A stretch of 64,000 nucleotides of DNA from Gloeomargaritales cyanobacterium VI4D9 (lineage in GTDB: Bacteria > Cyanobacteriota > Cyanobacteriia > Gloeomargaritales > Gloeomargaritaceae): positions 595,157 to 659,156 of the forward strand of contig OV696605.1 of NCBI GenBank assembly GCA_927797885.1. The letters run 5' to 3'. The notes under the pieces are model-generated. The model saw only the letters and a program-made list of their open reading frames with translations, was not told the DNA's origin and made no database searches. Shown piece after piece: positions 9,801 through 18,146 of the stretch. Position 1 is the first letter of the stretch. Every line of letters starts with the position of its first letter. The position numbers and the translations under genes were made by a program.

Positions 9801-10524
9801 GGCACTGATTCCCAGTGTGAATCTGGTAGATACCCGCTATCGCAATATCCGTAAGGATCAAGTATTAGCGATGGGAGCGGATACATTTGCCAATCAATCT
9901 CCCTTACCTGCGGTGCCTGTGGAGTTAAAATTGATTACCGAGGAATGGCCGGGGCAATCATTTTTGAATCAGGAATTTACGGTGCAACGTCTGATTCAGG
10001 AGCGATTAGAGGATGGCTTTCCCATTATTCACCTAGCAACCCATGCGGATTTTCAGCCCGGTCGTCTGAGTAATTCCTATATTGAATTTGGGAACAATCA
10101 ACGGTTACTTTTGCCCCAATTGCGGGATTTACCCCTGCGGAAACCGAATGTGGTGGAATTGTTTACCCTGAGCGCCTGTCGGACTTCGGTGGGGGATACC
10201 AGTGCGGAATTGGGCTTTGCTGGTTTGGCGGTGCAGTCCGGGGTGAAAAGTGCCTTGGCTTCCTTATGGTATGTGTCGGATGAGGGCACCTTGGCGTTGA
10301 TGGGTGAATTTTACCGCAATTTACGCCAAGCTCCGATTAAAGCTGAGGCATTGCGGCAGGCACAAATCGCCATGTTACAAGGCAAAGTCACCATCAAAGG
10401 AGGCGAACTACGGGGGGTGCGGGGTGGCATTCCGGTACCGCCAGCCATTGCCCAACGAGGCGACCAAAATCTGAGTCATCCCTACTATTGGGCGGCGTTC
10501 ACGATGATTGGCAGTCCTTGGTAA
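6811..10524 (+). CDS. TpsA exoprotein fused to a C-terminal CHAT caspase-like protease
   Basis: A predicted exported protein of about 1237 residues. Order: signal peptide (MKSWWLGLVVGG to VQAQ), a TPS/haemagglutinin secretion domain (about 25-160, with the NPAGIVFGPNA motif), a beta-helix-like region rich in Gly, Asn and Ser (about 200-750), a linker, then a CHAT domain with the HLATHADF motif (His1074, His1078) and LSACRT (Cys1123), the caspase-like dyad. The start at 6811 gives a clean signal peptide; an ATG at 6781 is in frame and cannot be excluded. The partner transporter is divergent at 6489. The last 330 residues resemble the CHAT protein at 14924-16243, and both end in NPW or SPW after a shared HPYYWAAFT block. 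The substrate is unknown. Confidence 0.9.
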   Translation: MKSWWLGLVVGGFLWFDLPVQAQITPGGSGTVVNQAGQQFNITGGTQAGRNLFHSFHQFGLNQGQVANFFSNPAIANILARVNGGSVSYINGLIQVLGGNSNLFLMNPAGIVFGPNASLNVPASFTATTADKIMFAGGMFNAYGDNQYNQLVGEPIGFVFSSSKPGIIINEGDLRVHPGQSLNLLAGQVINTGTLTAPGGSVSVTAVPGERWVRLSQPGHLLSFEFDRLEAANMVVDNSIPIVRLPELVGARGAQANSALTVQNNTVKLGNTTIPDQSGTAIVSGRIDVSATNTTGGQVNILGRQVALLNSEIDASGEMGGGKVFIGGNLQGKGPLPNAEYVFVDRDSVIKADALRVGNGGEVIVWSDKTTRFYGTVSAKGGVEGGNGGFVEVSGKENLAFDGRVDTSAPQGKPGTLLLDPRDIFIVAGIGADDAQLTDSQILFGDSPGATFIIGTGILASQLLLNDVILEASNNITFTTNFFASSSGTMLSAQAGNNINVNGTLFLGGIKLKFTADGGISTGNIFASDGITLDANGSIRTGNLVTTGGDVGVGSGLRTVSGNPPNTSTISLNNVGINLSQSGVQVSGGGDIQVGNVISQGGDIGIATVRGRVSTGNLDSSSSGDAGNIGVAGSKDVTVRSARAESSFGQAGSVVLGSLENVRVTGVGSSGFSISTRGGSRNGGIGIVHSGQNAFSIGNASVNGTAGAITTGLFTLSPGRQFSSLQLINPAYFSSNNLDDLVAGSIVIFPLFSFFDNFSTQLFGVEFGNLPDDLGTAGEDEKLLDTSDFARLEIAEALGAGDFNAIVSLDGLFGNKFADFLGVESVNNFKSVGEISAMLAALAKETGKRTAIVYIMVDERQLTIAGITPGSGTKVAQPGILQVDPAVVSSTQPAPYRAQVPQQPQPIVRSLPEARRSQIMPVVERFTNALKDPRQRTSDAYLKDAQQLYQWLVAPIEQELQAQRIDTLMLSMDSGLRLLPITALHDGKQFLVEKYSTALIPSVNLVDTRYRNIRKDQVLAMGADTFANQSPLPAVPVELKLITEEWPGQSFLNQEFTVQRLIQERLEDGFPIIHLATHADFQPGRLSNSYIEFGNNQRLLLPQLRDLPLRKPNVVELFTLSACRTSVGDTSAELGFAGLAVQSGVKSALASLWYVSDEGTLALMGEFYRNLRQAPIKAEALRQAQIAMLQGKVTIKGGELRGVRGGIPVPPAIAQRGDQNLSHPYYWAAFTMIGSPW

Positions 10525-10621
10525 CCAGGATGCTTGAGGCCTCACCTTAATTCTTAATAATCTTATTATTACAATATGATTATCATTTACATAAACTGTC
10601 CGAAATGAGTATGGACAACAG

Positions 10622-12535
10622 TTACTTCGCCAACCCATGCCCACAGGCGGGACAAAACCGGTAGTGGGGTTCCACTGGCGCGTGACAGGCGGGACAGGTG
10701 GCAGGGAGCGGGGCAACTTCCGGTAAACCCAACATCTGGTCATTACTGCGACCGGGTTTGATCATCGGGTAGCAATTTTCCGCCGGGTTGACGTGGACAT
10801 CCATCAGCACCGGCCCCCGATAGGCCAACAATTCCTCTAGGGCGGGGCGCAATTCCTCCCGGCGTTGCACCAACATTCCCTTCACCCCGTAGGCCGCCGC
10901 CAATTGCACAAAATCCGGCATCCCCGCCCGCATCGCCGAATGGGAATACCGTTCCTGGTAAAAGGCTTCCTGCCACTGGCGCACCATCCCCTGCCAGAAA
11001 TTATTGATAATCACCGTTTTCACCGGCAGGTCGTACTGAGCCAACGTCCCCAACTCCTGGATATTCATTTGTATGCTGGCATCCCCGGCAATGCAAATCA
11101 CCTGAGCGTCGGGCAGAGCCACCTGCACCCCCATCGCCGCCGGTAACCCAAAGCCCATCGTCCCCAAACCCGCACTGGAAATCCACTGGCGCGGGCCATT
11201 GGGCAAAAACTGCGCCGCCCACATCTGGTGTTGCCCCACATCCGTGGTGGTGTAGGCATCGGGTGCCAATTCCCCCAACAGATAAATCACCTCCTGGGGC
11301 GAGAGCAATTCCCCCTCCCGAGGAACCACCAGGGGATAATCCCGCCGCCACGCCTGGATTTGCGCCAGCCACGCCTGGGTCTGTCCCGGCGCCGGTAGGG
11401 AAACGGTTTGCAGATGCTCCAACCAATCCACCAACACCTGCCGCACATCCCCCACAATCGGCACCTCCGGCGGGCGATTCTTGCCCACTTCCGCCGGGTC
11501 CACATCCACATGGATCACCCGGGCGTGGGGCGCAAACTCCGCCAATTTCCCCGTCACCCGGTCATCAAACCGCGCCCCCAACGCCACCAACACATCACAC
11601 CGACTGATGGCAAAATTCGCATAGGCCGTCCCGTGCATCCCCAACATCCCCACGGACAGCGGATGCCGCTCATCAAACGCCCCCTTGCCCATCAGGGTCG
11701 TGGTCACCGGAATCTGCAACAACTCCGCCAACTGGCGAATTTCCCGGTGTGCCCCGGCGGCAATCGCCCCACCCCCCACATACAACAAAGGCCGTTGGGC
11801 AGACAACAACAACCGGGTCGCCTGGGCAATTTGGCGGGGATTTCCCTTCACCGTCGGGCGATACCCGGCCAGTTTCACATCCCCCGGTGCCACCGGCACA
11901 TAATCAAAACTTTCCTCCCCCACATCCTTGGGAATATCAATCAGCACCGGCCCCGGTCGCCCCGTACTGGCAATGTAAAACGCCTCCGCCACAATCCGAG
12001 CCATATCCTTGGGGTCACGCACCACGTAGGAGTGTTTTACAATCGGCAGGGTAATGCCAAAAATATCCGTTTCCTGAAACGCATCACTGCCAATGGCCGA
12101 CCGGCGCACCTGCCCCGTAATGATCACCATCGGGATCGAATCCATGTGGGCGGTAGCAATCGCCGTCACCAGGTTGGTTGCCCCCGGCCCGGAGGTCCCA
12201 AAACACACCCCCACCCGCCCCGTCGCCCGGGCGTACCCATCGGCGGCATGACCAGCCGCCTGTTCGTGGCGTACCAGGATATGCTGGATTTTACCCTGGG
12301 CTTCCCAGCGGTATAGCTCGTCGTAGATGGGCAAAATCGCCCCACCAGGATAGCCAAAAATATGTTTCACCCCATGCCGGTACAAGCTATCAATCAGGGC
12401 ATAGGCTCCCGTACAGCGCAGGGGACTCGCCTCGGGGAGGGAACTTGGGGTGTCGGTGGTGGGCAGGGTCGAAGTCAGCAAGGGAGTAACGGTAACGAAG
12501 GTTGCAAAACGCTTGTAATCACCTAGTTTAATCAC
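10622..12535 (-). CDS. ilvB: Acetolactate synthase large subunit with C-terminal zinc ribbon
   Basis: Catalytic subunit of the first enzyme of branched-chain amino acid synthesis, joining two pyruvates, or pyruvate and 2-oxobutyrate, using thiamine diphosphate. The three TPP-enzyme domains are present: Glu91 in [12 protein letters not shown], the central FAD-linked domain, and the GDAS...NN cofactor motif near 490-520. The 637-residue product is longer than usual because of a tail with two CPAC knuckles (CPACHAP and CPACGHG, last 30 residues), which looks like a zinc ribbon. The start is GTG and the ribosome site is weak. The small subunit gene is not nearby. Confidence 0.94.
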   Translation of the reverse strand: MIKLGDYKRFATFVTVTPLLTSTLPTTDTPSSLPEASPLRCTGAYALIDSLYRHGVKHIFGYPGGAILPIYDELYRWEAQGKIQHILVRHEQAAGHAADGYARATGRVGVCFGTSGPGATNLVTAIATAHMDSIPMVIITGQVRRSAIGSDAFQETDIFGITLPIVKHSYVVRDPKDMARIVAEAFYIASTGRPGPVLIDIPKDVGEESFDYVPVAPGDVKLAGYRPTVKGNPRQIAQATRLLLSAQRPLLYVGGGAIAAGAHREIRQLAELLQIPVTTTLMGKGAFDERHPLSVGMLGMHGTAYANFAISRCDVLVALGARFDDRVTGKLAEFAPHARVIHVDVDPAEVGKNRPPEVPIVGDVRQVLVDWLEHLQTVSLPAPGQTQAWLAQIQAWRRDYPLVVPREGELLSPQEVIYLLGELAPDAYTTTDVGQHQMWAAQFLPNGPRQWISSAGLGTMGFGLPAAMGVQVALPDAQVICIAGDASIQMNIQELGTLAQYDLPVKTVIINNFWQGMVRQWQEAFYQERYSHSAMRAGMPDFVQLAAAYGVKGMLVQRREELRPALEELLAYRGPVLMDVHVNPAENCYPMIKPGRSNDQMLGLPEVAPLPATCPACHAPVEPHYRFCPACGHGLAK

Positions 12536-12770
12536 CCCCGCTGGCCTTGTCTAGGATCAGGACACGGGAATTTTCCCTTGTATTTTTTTTAAGAGTGTCT
12601 TAAGCTGAGCGTACTGCACAAGGGGGAGTGGACATTGCCTATGGTATGTGGTATATGTGTAAGCCTACCAAAATTATTTCAAGAAGCTCTATGACACAGC
12701 CTTCATCATTAGGGACTTTTCCTAAAATTACTGCTACTCGATTCGTATTATTCATCGTGTGCCTATTAAC

Positions 12771-12946
12771 CAGAAGTGTTGAATCTTAAGATTTTGAGGG
12801 TTTGTGCCAAAATGTGCATCTAAACCTGATGATACAAAACATTGTCATTTAGGAGTTAAATTCTCATTTATAACGAAAAATTTTCTCATTAAGTGTTTTG
12901 CCTGACTCGAATTTATGAACTTTTGTTGCAGGGTTCAACCCTACTG
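12771..12946 (+). mobile_element. 176-bp MITE related to the IS4 element, copy 1
   Basis: The ends are CAGAAGTGTTGAA and, at the right, a copy whose TTCAACCCTACTG carries a change from TTCAACACTACTG. It is flanked by perfect 9-bp direct repeats CCTATTAAC at 12762-12770 and 12947-12955, the target duplication. The sequence is nearly the same as the copies at 34938 and 35577. It has no coding capacity. Confidence 0.95.
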
Positions 12947-12997
12947 CCTATTAACGTCTCGGATATTACTTCGAGATGAAACCAAACTCCGCAGAAG

Positions 12998-13117
12998 TAT
13001 AGCAATCCTAAATGAAAATGGAACAGAGGGTCGCAGCGGCACCGCCCCCGTAAAAGAAGCACCTGCGGTGTATGGTTCTGAAAAATTTTTGTTTGAAAAT
13101 CAAGTAGGATTGCTATA
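12998..13117 (-). repeat. family A repeat, long form, reversed
   Basis: About 120 bases bounded by TATAGCAATCCTA and TAGGATTGCTATA, with the GCACCGCCCCCG core. It is the reverse orientation of the copy at 1513-1631 and matches it over most of its length, including ACCTGCGGTGTATGGTTCTG. Confidence 0.85.
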
Positions 13118-13274
13118 TCCCAAAGCTCTGCCCTAGTTTTGAGTGGCTTTCCTAACCGAGTATGGCGACACCAGGTTATCGCCATGAGAATAAGAGTCAC
13201 AGGGGTGTATGTCCACGGGCAATCCATTGACCCACTGCCCTGGTTGCAGGGGCGATTTCCTTGAAGCGGCGAAT

Positions 13275-14315
13275 TTAAGTTCCCAAGGCTAAAGATAACA
13301 GCCGATTCACCAAATCCCCGTAGCTGATGCCACTCAATTCCCACAGCTTGGGGTACATACTGATCTGGGTGAAACCGGGGATCGTGTTCATTTCATTCAC
13401 AATCCACTGACCATCCGGGGTGAAAAACCAGTCCACCCGCCCCAACCCCGCGCATTCCAACACCTGAAATACCTGAATCGAAAGGGCTTGCACCTGCGCC
13501 ACCTCCGCCGGGGTCAAATCCGCAGGCATTTTTAAGAGCGCCCCCTGGGCATCCAGATATTTCGCCTCGTAGGAATAAAAATCATGCTGGGGAATAATCT
13601 CGCCCGGCACGGACGCCTGGGGGGGGTCGCCGTCCAAAATCGCACATTCAATCTCTCGCCCAGGAATCGCCTGTTCCACCAGGGCTTTGGGGTCGTATTG
13701 CCAGGCTTTGGCGAGGGCAGGGAGCAACTCCTCGGCGGTACGCACCTGGGTCACCCCCACGGAAGACCCCATGTTGGCGGGTTTCACAAACAACGGTAAG
13801 CCCAATTCCGCCACCACCCTTGCGGCGTCCACCGCTTGCCCCCGCCGGTAACAGTGGTACGCCCCCACCGCCAAACCCGCTTGAGCCAGCAGGCGTTTCA
13901 TCACCTCCTTGTCCATCCCCACCGCCGAACCCAGCACCCCCGCCCCCACAAAGGGCAACCCCGCCAGGGTGAGCAGTCCCTGAACCGTGCCATCTTCCCC
14001 CCGGGGACCGTGCAGGACGGGAAACACCACCGCCAAGGGGAGGGGTTCCCACTGGTGCTTTTGGAATTGGATCAACCCCTGACCGGGCAAAACCCCCACC
14101 GGCGTGATCCCCCGCTCAAAGGGTGGCAATTTTTCGGGACTGGCTTGGGCTAACCACTGCGGCTCCGCCAACCACCATTGCCCCTGCCGGTTGATCCCAA
14201 TCGGTACTACATCGTACTGTTCCGGTGCTAAAGCCGCCAGGATATTGCGTGCCGACTGTACCGAAATTTCATGCTCCGCCGACTGACCGCCGAAGAGCAA
14301 CCCTACCCGGATCAT
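13275..14315 (-). CDS. ddl: D-alanine--D-alanine ligase
   Basis: Makes the D-Ala-D-Ala dipeptide for peptidoglycan from ATP and two D-alanines, in the cytoplasm. The 346-residue product begins with LLFGGQSAEHEISVQSA, the family N-terminal signature, and has an ATP-grasp fold with the metal-binding end motif VNEMNTIPGFT. The start overlaps the stop of the upstream NYN gene by 4 bases (ATGA), so the two are probably translationally coupled. Confidence 0.96.
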   Translation of the reverse strand: MIRVGLLFGGQSAEHEISVQSARNILAALAPEQYDVVPIGINRQGQWWLAEPQWLAQASPEKLPPFERGITPVGVLPGQGLIQFQKHQWEPLPLAVVFPVLHGPRGEDGTVQGLLTLAGLPFVGAGVLGSAVGMDKEVMKRLLAQAGLAVGAYHCYRRGQAVDAARVVAELGLPLFVKPANMGSSVGVTQVRTAEELLPALAKAWQYDPKALVEQAIPGREIECAILDGDPPQASVPGEIIPQHDFYSYEAKYLDAQGALLKMPADLTPAEVAQVQALSIQVFQVLECAGLGRVDWFFTPDGQWIVNEMNTIPGFTQISMYPKLWELSGISYGDLVNRLLSLALGT

Positions 14316-14881
14316 TCCGTCAGTACCGAGCTACGGGTGAGGGGAAATTCCGGGCGCAGGGGGTGGGCATCCACCTTCTCGATGTAGGGGCGCAATTCGT
14401 TCAGGTCAATGTACCGGTCGGCGGCATTGCGTAACTCCCGGGCGATCATCCCCTCCGTGGACACCACAATAATGTGGGTATTTTTGGAGCGGAGCAATTC
14501 CACCGCCCGGTCAAAATCCCCATCGCCGCTGAAGAGCACCACCCGGTTGTACTGCTCGACGGTGTTGAACATATCCACCACGATTTCAATATCCAAGTTG
14601 GCTTTTTGAAAATAGCGGTTGGAATGTTCGTCGTAAAACTCCTTGAGCAGTTTCACCCGCACCGTATAGCCCAAGTTGATCAGGGCATCCCGGAACCCCC
14701 GCTGGTCGCTGTAGTCTTTGATGCCCGTGTACCAAAAGGCATTGATCAACTGCACCTCTGGCTCGCGGGTAAAGTAATCCAATACCCGTTTGGGGTCAAA
14801 AAACCAACCATTCTTCTGCTGGGCATAAAACATATTATTCCCATCTACAAAGATGGAAAGACACACATGGCGATAAGTCAT
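14312..14881 (-). CDS. NYN-domain (LabA/DUF88) predicted ribonuclease
   Basis: A 189-residue PIN-like protein of the LabA/DUF88 class. Acidic residues expected in the metal-dependent active site are visible: FVDGNN near residue 13, DIEIVVDMF near 97, and SGDGDFD near 120. Relatives are predicted RNases; LabA in Synechococcus affects circadian gene expression, but that role cannot be transferred here from sequence alone. It is first in a two-gene unit with ddl (4-base overlap). Confidence 0.85.
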   Translation of the reverse strand: MTYRHVCLSIFVDGNNMFYAQQKNGWFFDPKRVLDYFTREPEVQLINAFWYTGIKDYSDQRGFRDALINLGYTVRVKLLKEFYDEHSNRYFQKANLDIEIVVDMFNTVEQYNRVVLFSGDGDFDRAVELLRSKNTHIIVVSTEGMIARELRNAADRYIDLNELRPYIEKVDAHPLRPEFPLTRSSVLTE

Positions 14882-14923
14882 ATCTGGGGTAAAAAATTAG
14901 GTTTGATCCATCTTAGCAGGGTT

Positions 14924-16243
14924 TTACCAGGGATTTCCCACCAAGGTAAACGCCGCCCAGTAGTAGGGATGGCTGAGGGTGCGTTCCCCGGCAAAACTCA
15001 GCACTGGCGGTAAGCTGATGCCCCCCCGTTGTCCCGCCCGCACCAGTTCCCCATCCCGGAAGCTCACCTGATTGCGCAGAAGTGCCACCTGGGCTTGTTG
15101 GAGGGCAGTGATTTTCATGGGGGCAGAGCGCAACTGCCGGTAAAACTCGGTCATCAGGGCTAACGTGCCTTCGTCGCTCACGTACCAGAGGCTGGCGAGG
15201 ACGGATTTCACCCCCGCTTTCGCCGCCACCCCCGCAAACCCCATTTCTGCGCCCTTGTCCCCAACGGCGGTACGGCAGGCACTCAGCACCAGCAGGTCTA
15301 AATTGTTCCAGGGGATTTGCCCCAGTTGGTTCAGGCGCAGGGGACGGTCCCAAAATTGAATGTAGGAATTATTAATTGCTCCCGGCTGAAAATCCGCATG
15401 GGTCGCCAGATGCACCACATTGTATTGATCCCGCAGTTTTTGATCGTACAGTTGCTCGATGGTAAAGGCTTCGTTCAAAAATTGATTCCCTTGCCAGAGT
15501 TGGGTGGTGATGGTGTTTAGTTCCACGGGCACGGCGGGGAGGGGGGCTTGGTTGCGAAATTCAGAGGCGCCCATCGCCAGGATGCGTAACTTGGCGAAAC
15601 GGGTGTGATCCTGGTTGGTGAGGCTGTAGGCGGGCATCCGACCGACGGCGTATTGTTCAATCAAAAACTGCTCGCCACTGTGCAAAGCGGCAAAGGGCAG
15701 GGTGCGGAGTCCCGGTCCAGCGCAGAAAATGACCGCATCGATCCGCTCCGCCTTGAGGGTGGGTTCCAGGGGGGCGATCATCCATTGGTAAAGTTTTTGC
15801 GCCGAGGGCAAATAGCTCTGGGTGCGGATTTTGCGGGGGTCACGGATTTCGCGCAAAAAGGTTTCCACCGTGGGTTCCAACACTCCAGGCACGGCTTCGG
15901 TCACCAATTTCACCACCGAGCCACCCCCCGGCAGTACCAGCAAAAGTTCCAAATCCGTCGGGCGGGGCACCAGATAAATGAGTCCCGTCCGTTGGTTTTT
16001 CAGGTTCACCACCGCCTGCAAATCCTCCCCCACCTGTTTTTGGTTGAGCATTGGGGCGGTGAATTCCATCTGGAGTTGGGGGGCGTACTGGTTTTTCCAA
16101 AGGTTTTCCATCTTGTCCACCGGGTCAAACCCCAGGGTGCGGGGGTCCAGGTCAATCACCGCTTGGGCAGATGTCCGGTGGGGCAGGGCGAGGGTGCCCG
16201 TCAGTCCCAGTCCAAATAAAGTCAGGGCGTGCCGCCGTCGCAT
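14924..16243 (-). CDS. secreted CHAT-domain caspase-like protein
   Basis: A 439-residue protein. The start at 16243 is set by GGAGG seven bases upstream, although the frame is open further. It begins MRRRHALTLFGLGLTG and ends its signal near TSAQA; the arginine-rich start resembles a Tat or basic Sec signal. The rest is a CHAT domain with HLATHADF (His278, His282) and LSACRT (Cys323), both catalytic residues kept. It is a clear paralogue of the CHAT end of the TpsA fusion, sharing LPAVPVEL, ASLWYVSDEGTLALM and HPYYWAAFT. It lacks any TPS domain, so export must be by another route. Targets are unknown. Confidence 0.88.
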   Translation of the reverse strand: MRRRHALTLFGLGLTGTLALPHRTSAQAVIDLDPRTLGFDPVDKMENLWKNQYAPQLQMEFTAPMLNQKQVGEDLQAVVNLKNQRTGLIYLVPRPTDLELLLVLPGGGSVVKLVTEAVPGVLEPTVETFLREIRDPRKIRTQSYLPSAQKLYQWMIAPLEPTLKAERIDAVIFCAGPGLRTLPFAALHSGEQFLIEQYAVGRMPAYSLTNQDHTRFAKLRILAMGASEFRNQAPLPAVPVELNTITTQLWQGNQFLNEAFTIEQLYDQKLRDQYNVVHLATHADFQPGAINNSYIQFWDRPLRLNQLGQIPWNNLDLLVLSACRTAVGDKGAEMGFAGVAAKAGVKSVLASLWYVSDEGTLALMTEFYRQLRSAPMKITALQQAQVALLRNQVSFRDGELVRAGQRGGISLPPVLSFAGERTLSHPYYWAAFTLVGNPW

Positions 16244-16299
16244 GGGGTACCTCCGATGGGGTGAGAACTCAATTACTAAAACAATTACGCAACCCCTGG

Positions 16300-16515
16300 G
16301 GGGTTGGATTGGGCGTTTAGCAATCCCATTGGATGAGCCAACAGAAATTTCCCAGAACCAACTACGGGGGCAGTGCCCCGGCGACCCTATAGTTCTAATA
16401 GCAATAGTGTTAGGGTTGCTGTGGCAGAAAATTATCTTGTTAGAATACAAAAATTACCAAAAACCAACTAGGGGTTTGGTGTCCCTGCGACCCATTTTTA
16501 GAGGTACCCTGAAGA
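16300..16515. repeat. degenerate family A/C repeat remnants
   Basis: Fragments AACAGAAATTTCCCAGAACC and GGGGGCAGTGCCCC belong to family A. TAGCAATAGTGTTAGGGTTGCT looks like two decayed family A ends. CCCTGCGACCCATTTTTAGAGGTACCC is a family C end. The 296-base gap upstream of rimI holds nothing else I recognise. Confidence 0.5.
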
Positions 16516-16539
16516 ACATTCCCTGGATGTTGGCTCCCC

Positions 16540-17025
16540 ATGTTGCGTCGTTTAACCAGTCTTGATTTGGAAGCTGTAATTAGATTGGCTCACTTGGCTT
16601 TGGGGAAGTGGTGGTCTCCGGCACAATATCAAGAAGAATTACAAAAATCCCACACCTTATTTGTGGGTTTCCCACAGGAGTCCGCATTGCTCAGTATGGC
16701 CGCCGCTTGGCTCATTTTGGATGAAGCCCATATTGTTCTTTTGGCCGTGCATCCCGCCCACCGAGGCAAAGGATTAGGGCGGTTAACCCTCAATTATTTA
16801 ATCCAACAATTCCCCCCTACGATTTCCCACATCACTTTGGAAGTGCGGTCGCAAAATAGCATTGCCCTCCATTTATATCAATCCCTGGGGTTTGTCATTC
16901 TTGGTCGTCGTCCCCGCTATTATCAAAACCCCGAAGATGATGCGTTGATTCTGTGGCGACGGCATGAATTTGGGGTCAGTGGGTTTAGAACCGGTGATTT
17001 TAGAAACACCCCTGAACTATCCTAA
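16540..17025 (+). CDS. rimI: Ribosomal-protein-alanine N-acetyltransferase (RimI-like GNAT)
   Basis: A GNAT acetyltransferase expected to acetylate the N-terminal alanine of ribosomal protein S18. The 161-residue product has the acetyl-CoA pyrophosphate-binding motif VHPAHRGKGLG (about 85-95), then NSIALHLYQSLGF and a C-terminal RPRYYQNPEDDALIL block, all typical of RimI. Other N-terminal acetyltransferases share these motifs, so the substrate is inferred. Confidence 0.85.
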   Translation: MLRRLTSLDLEAVIRLAHLALGKWWSPAQYQEELQKSHTLFVGFPQESALLSMAAAWLILDEAHIVLLAVHPAHRGKGLGRLTLNYLIQQFPPTISHITLEVRSQNSIALHLYQSLGFVILGRRPRYYQNPEDDALILWRRHEFGVSGFRTGDFRNTPELS

Positions 17026-17103
17026 TTTATTGGCCAGAAACCATTCCCACCCAACCTGCCCCTAAAATCCTATACTTATATCTAACAATAATGTTGATTC
17101 CCC

Positions 17104-18117
17104 ATGAAACTTACCAGCAAAAACCTCGACCAGCGTTTGGATACCCTCTACGATGCCGTGATTGCCGGGGGGGGAGCCGGGGGACTGTCGGCGGCAATTT
17201 ATCTAGCACGTTACGGTTTGAAATGTCTGGTGATTGAAAAGGGTAAAGGTCGCTCGCTGTGGATGCAGGAATTGCGGAATTATGTGGGACTTGACCCCCA
17301 CACGCCGGGACGGGATTTGCTCAAACATGGGACGGATACGGCTTTGAATTGGGGAGCGGACTACCTGCGGGCATTTGTGGATGGGGTGAACGACCAGGGA
17401 GACTATTTGGAAATCCAGGTGAAAGTGGGGAAAACCAATCCCATGTATGTGACCTTCAAGGCTAAATACCTCGTCGCCGCTACCGGAATTATTGACATTC
17501 TGCCCCAACTTGAAGATATGCAAAATGTCTATGATTATGCGGGCTACACCTTGCACGTTTGCATGATTTGTGATGGGTTTGATATGTGGGATCAAAAAGC
17601 GATTTTAATTGCCGGTAAAGAATCCCAAATCGAAGCCGCTTTTGTTCTGAATTGGTTTACCCCATACATCACCGTATTAACCAATGGTAAATTCCCGGTT
17701 AGTGAAGCGATGAAAACCCGTTTGCGGGAACATGGTTATCCCCTGATTGAAACTCCGATTGCCCGCTTTTTGGGGGAAAATCACCAACTCCAAGGGGTAG
17801 AATTTACCGATGGGAGCCGGATTGAAGTGACCACCGGCTTGATTAATATGGGTGCGATTTATCACAACCATTACCTAAAATCCATTCCCGAACTCACCTG
17901 GGATGGGGAAAATCTGGTCACGGATGAGTTTTGCCAGACCACGCACCCCCGCATTTTTGCGATTGGGGATTTGAAAAAAGGGCTGAATCAGGTGGCGGTG
18001 GCGGTAGCGGATGGCTGTTTGGCGGCGACCAAAATCTGGCGACTGATCCGCCGTACCCATCCCCCCCGCGTGTGGACAGAACGGGTGGTTGCCCCGGAAC
18101 CCCTGCCAGCAGGTTAA
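17104..18117 (+). CDS. NAD(P)/FAD-dependent thioredoxin-reductase-like oxidoreductase
   Basis: A 337-residue flavoprotein with the FAD-binding GGGAGGLSAA motif near the start and a TrxR-like CMIC redox pair in HVCMICDGFD, which corresponds to CATC in bacterial thioredoxin reductase. The second dinucleotide-binding site is degenerate (IAGKESQIEAA rather than GGGxSA), which weakens a simple NADPH-TrxR call. Cyanobacteria encode deep-branching disulfide oxidoreductases of this type (DTR/DDOR); it may be one of these. The larE start follows 29 bases after the stop, so they may be co-transcribed. Confidence 0.8.
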   Translation: MKLTSKNLDQRLDTLYDAVIAGGGAGGLSAAIYLARYGLKCLVIEKGKGRSLWMQELRNYVGLDPHTPGRDLLKHGTDTALNWGADYLRAFVDGVNDQGDYLEIQVKVGKTNPMYVTFKAKYLVAATGIIDILPQLEDMQNVYDYAGYTLHVCMICDGFDMWDQKAILIAGKESQIEAAFVLNWFTPYITVLTNGKFPVSEAMKTRLREHGYPLIETPIARFLGENHQLQGVEFTDGSRIEVTTGLINMGAIYHNHYLKSIPELTWDGENLVTDEFCQTTHPRIFAIGDLKKGLNQVAVAVADGCLAATKIWRLIRRTHPPRVWTERVVAPEPLPAG

Positions 18118-18146
18118 AAGTTAGTTTTGCTAATCCAGTCAATGTG

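Larger units (their letters stand above)
12536..13274. other. 739-base repeat-rich gap between ilvB and ddl
   Basis: The ilvB promoter must lie in the first part, but I see no clear hexamers. The gap holds one copy of the IS4-related MITE (12771-12946) and one family A repeat (12998-13117), with about 50 bases between them. The last 150 bases (13118-13274) show nothing recognisable. Confidence 0.6.

Noticed and set aside
11408-12316. 302-codon open frame opposite ilvB
   Set aside because: Its product is His-, Arg- and Pro-rich and low in complexity, as expected from the antisense of a GC-rich gene, and ilvB covers the region fully.
12913-13344. 143-codon frame across the MITE, family A repeat and ddl end
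   Set aside because: It is assembled from repeat sequence and the ddl antisense, with no family signal.
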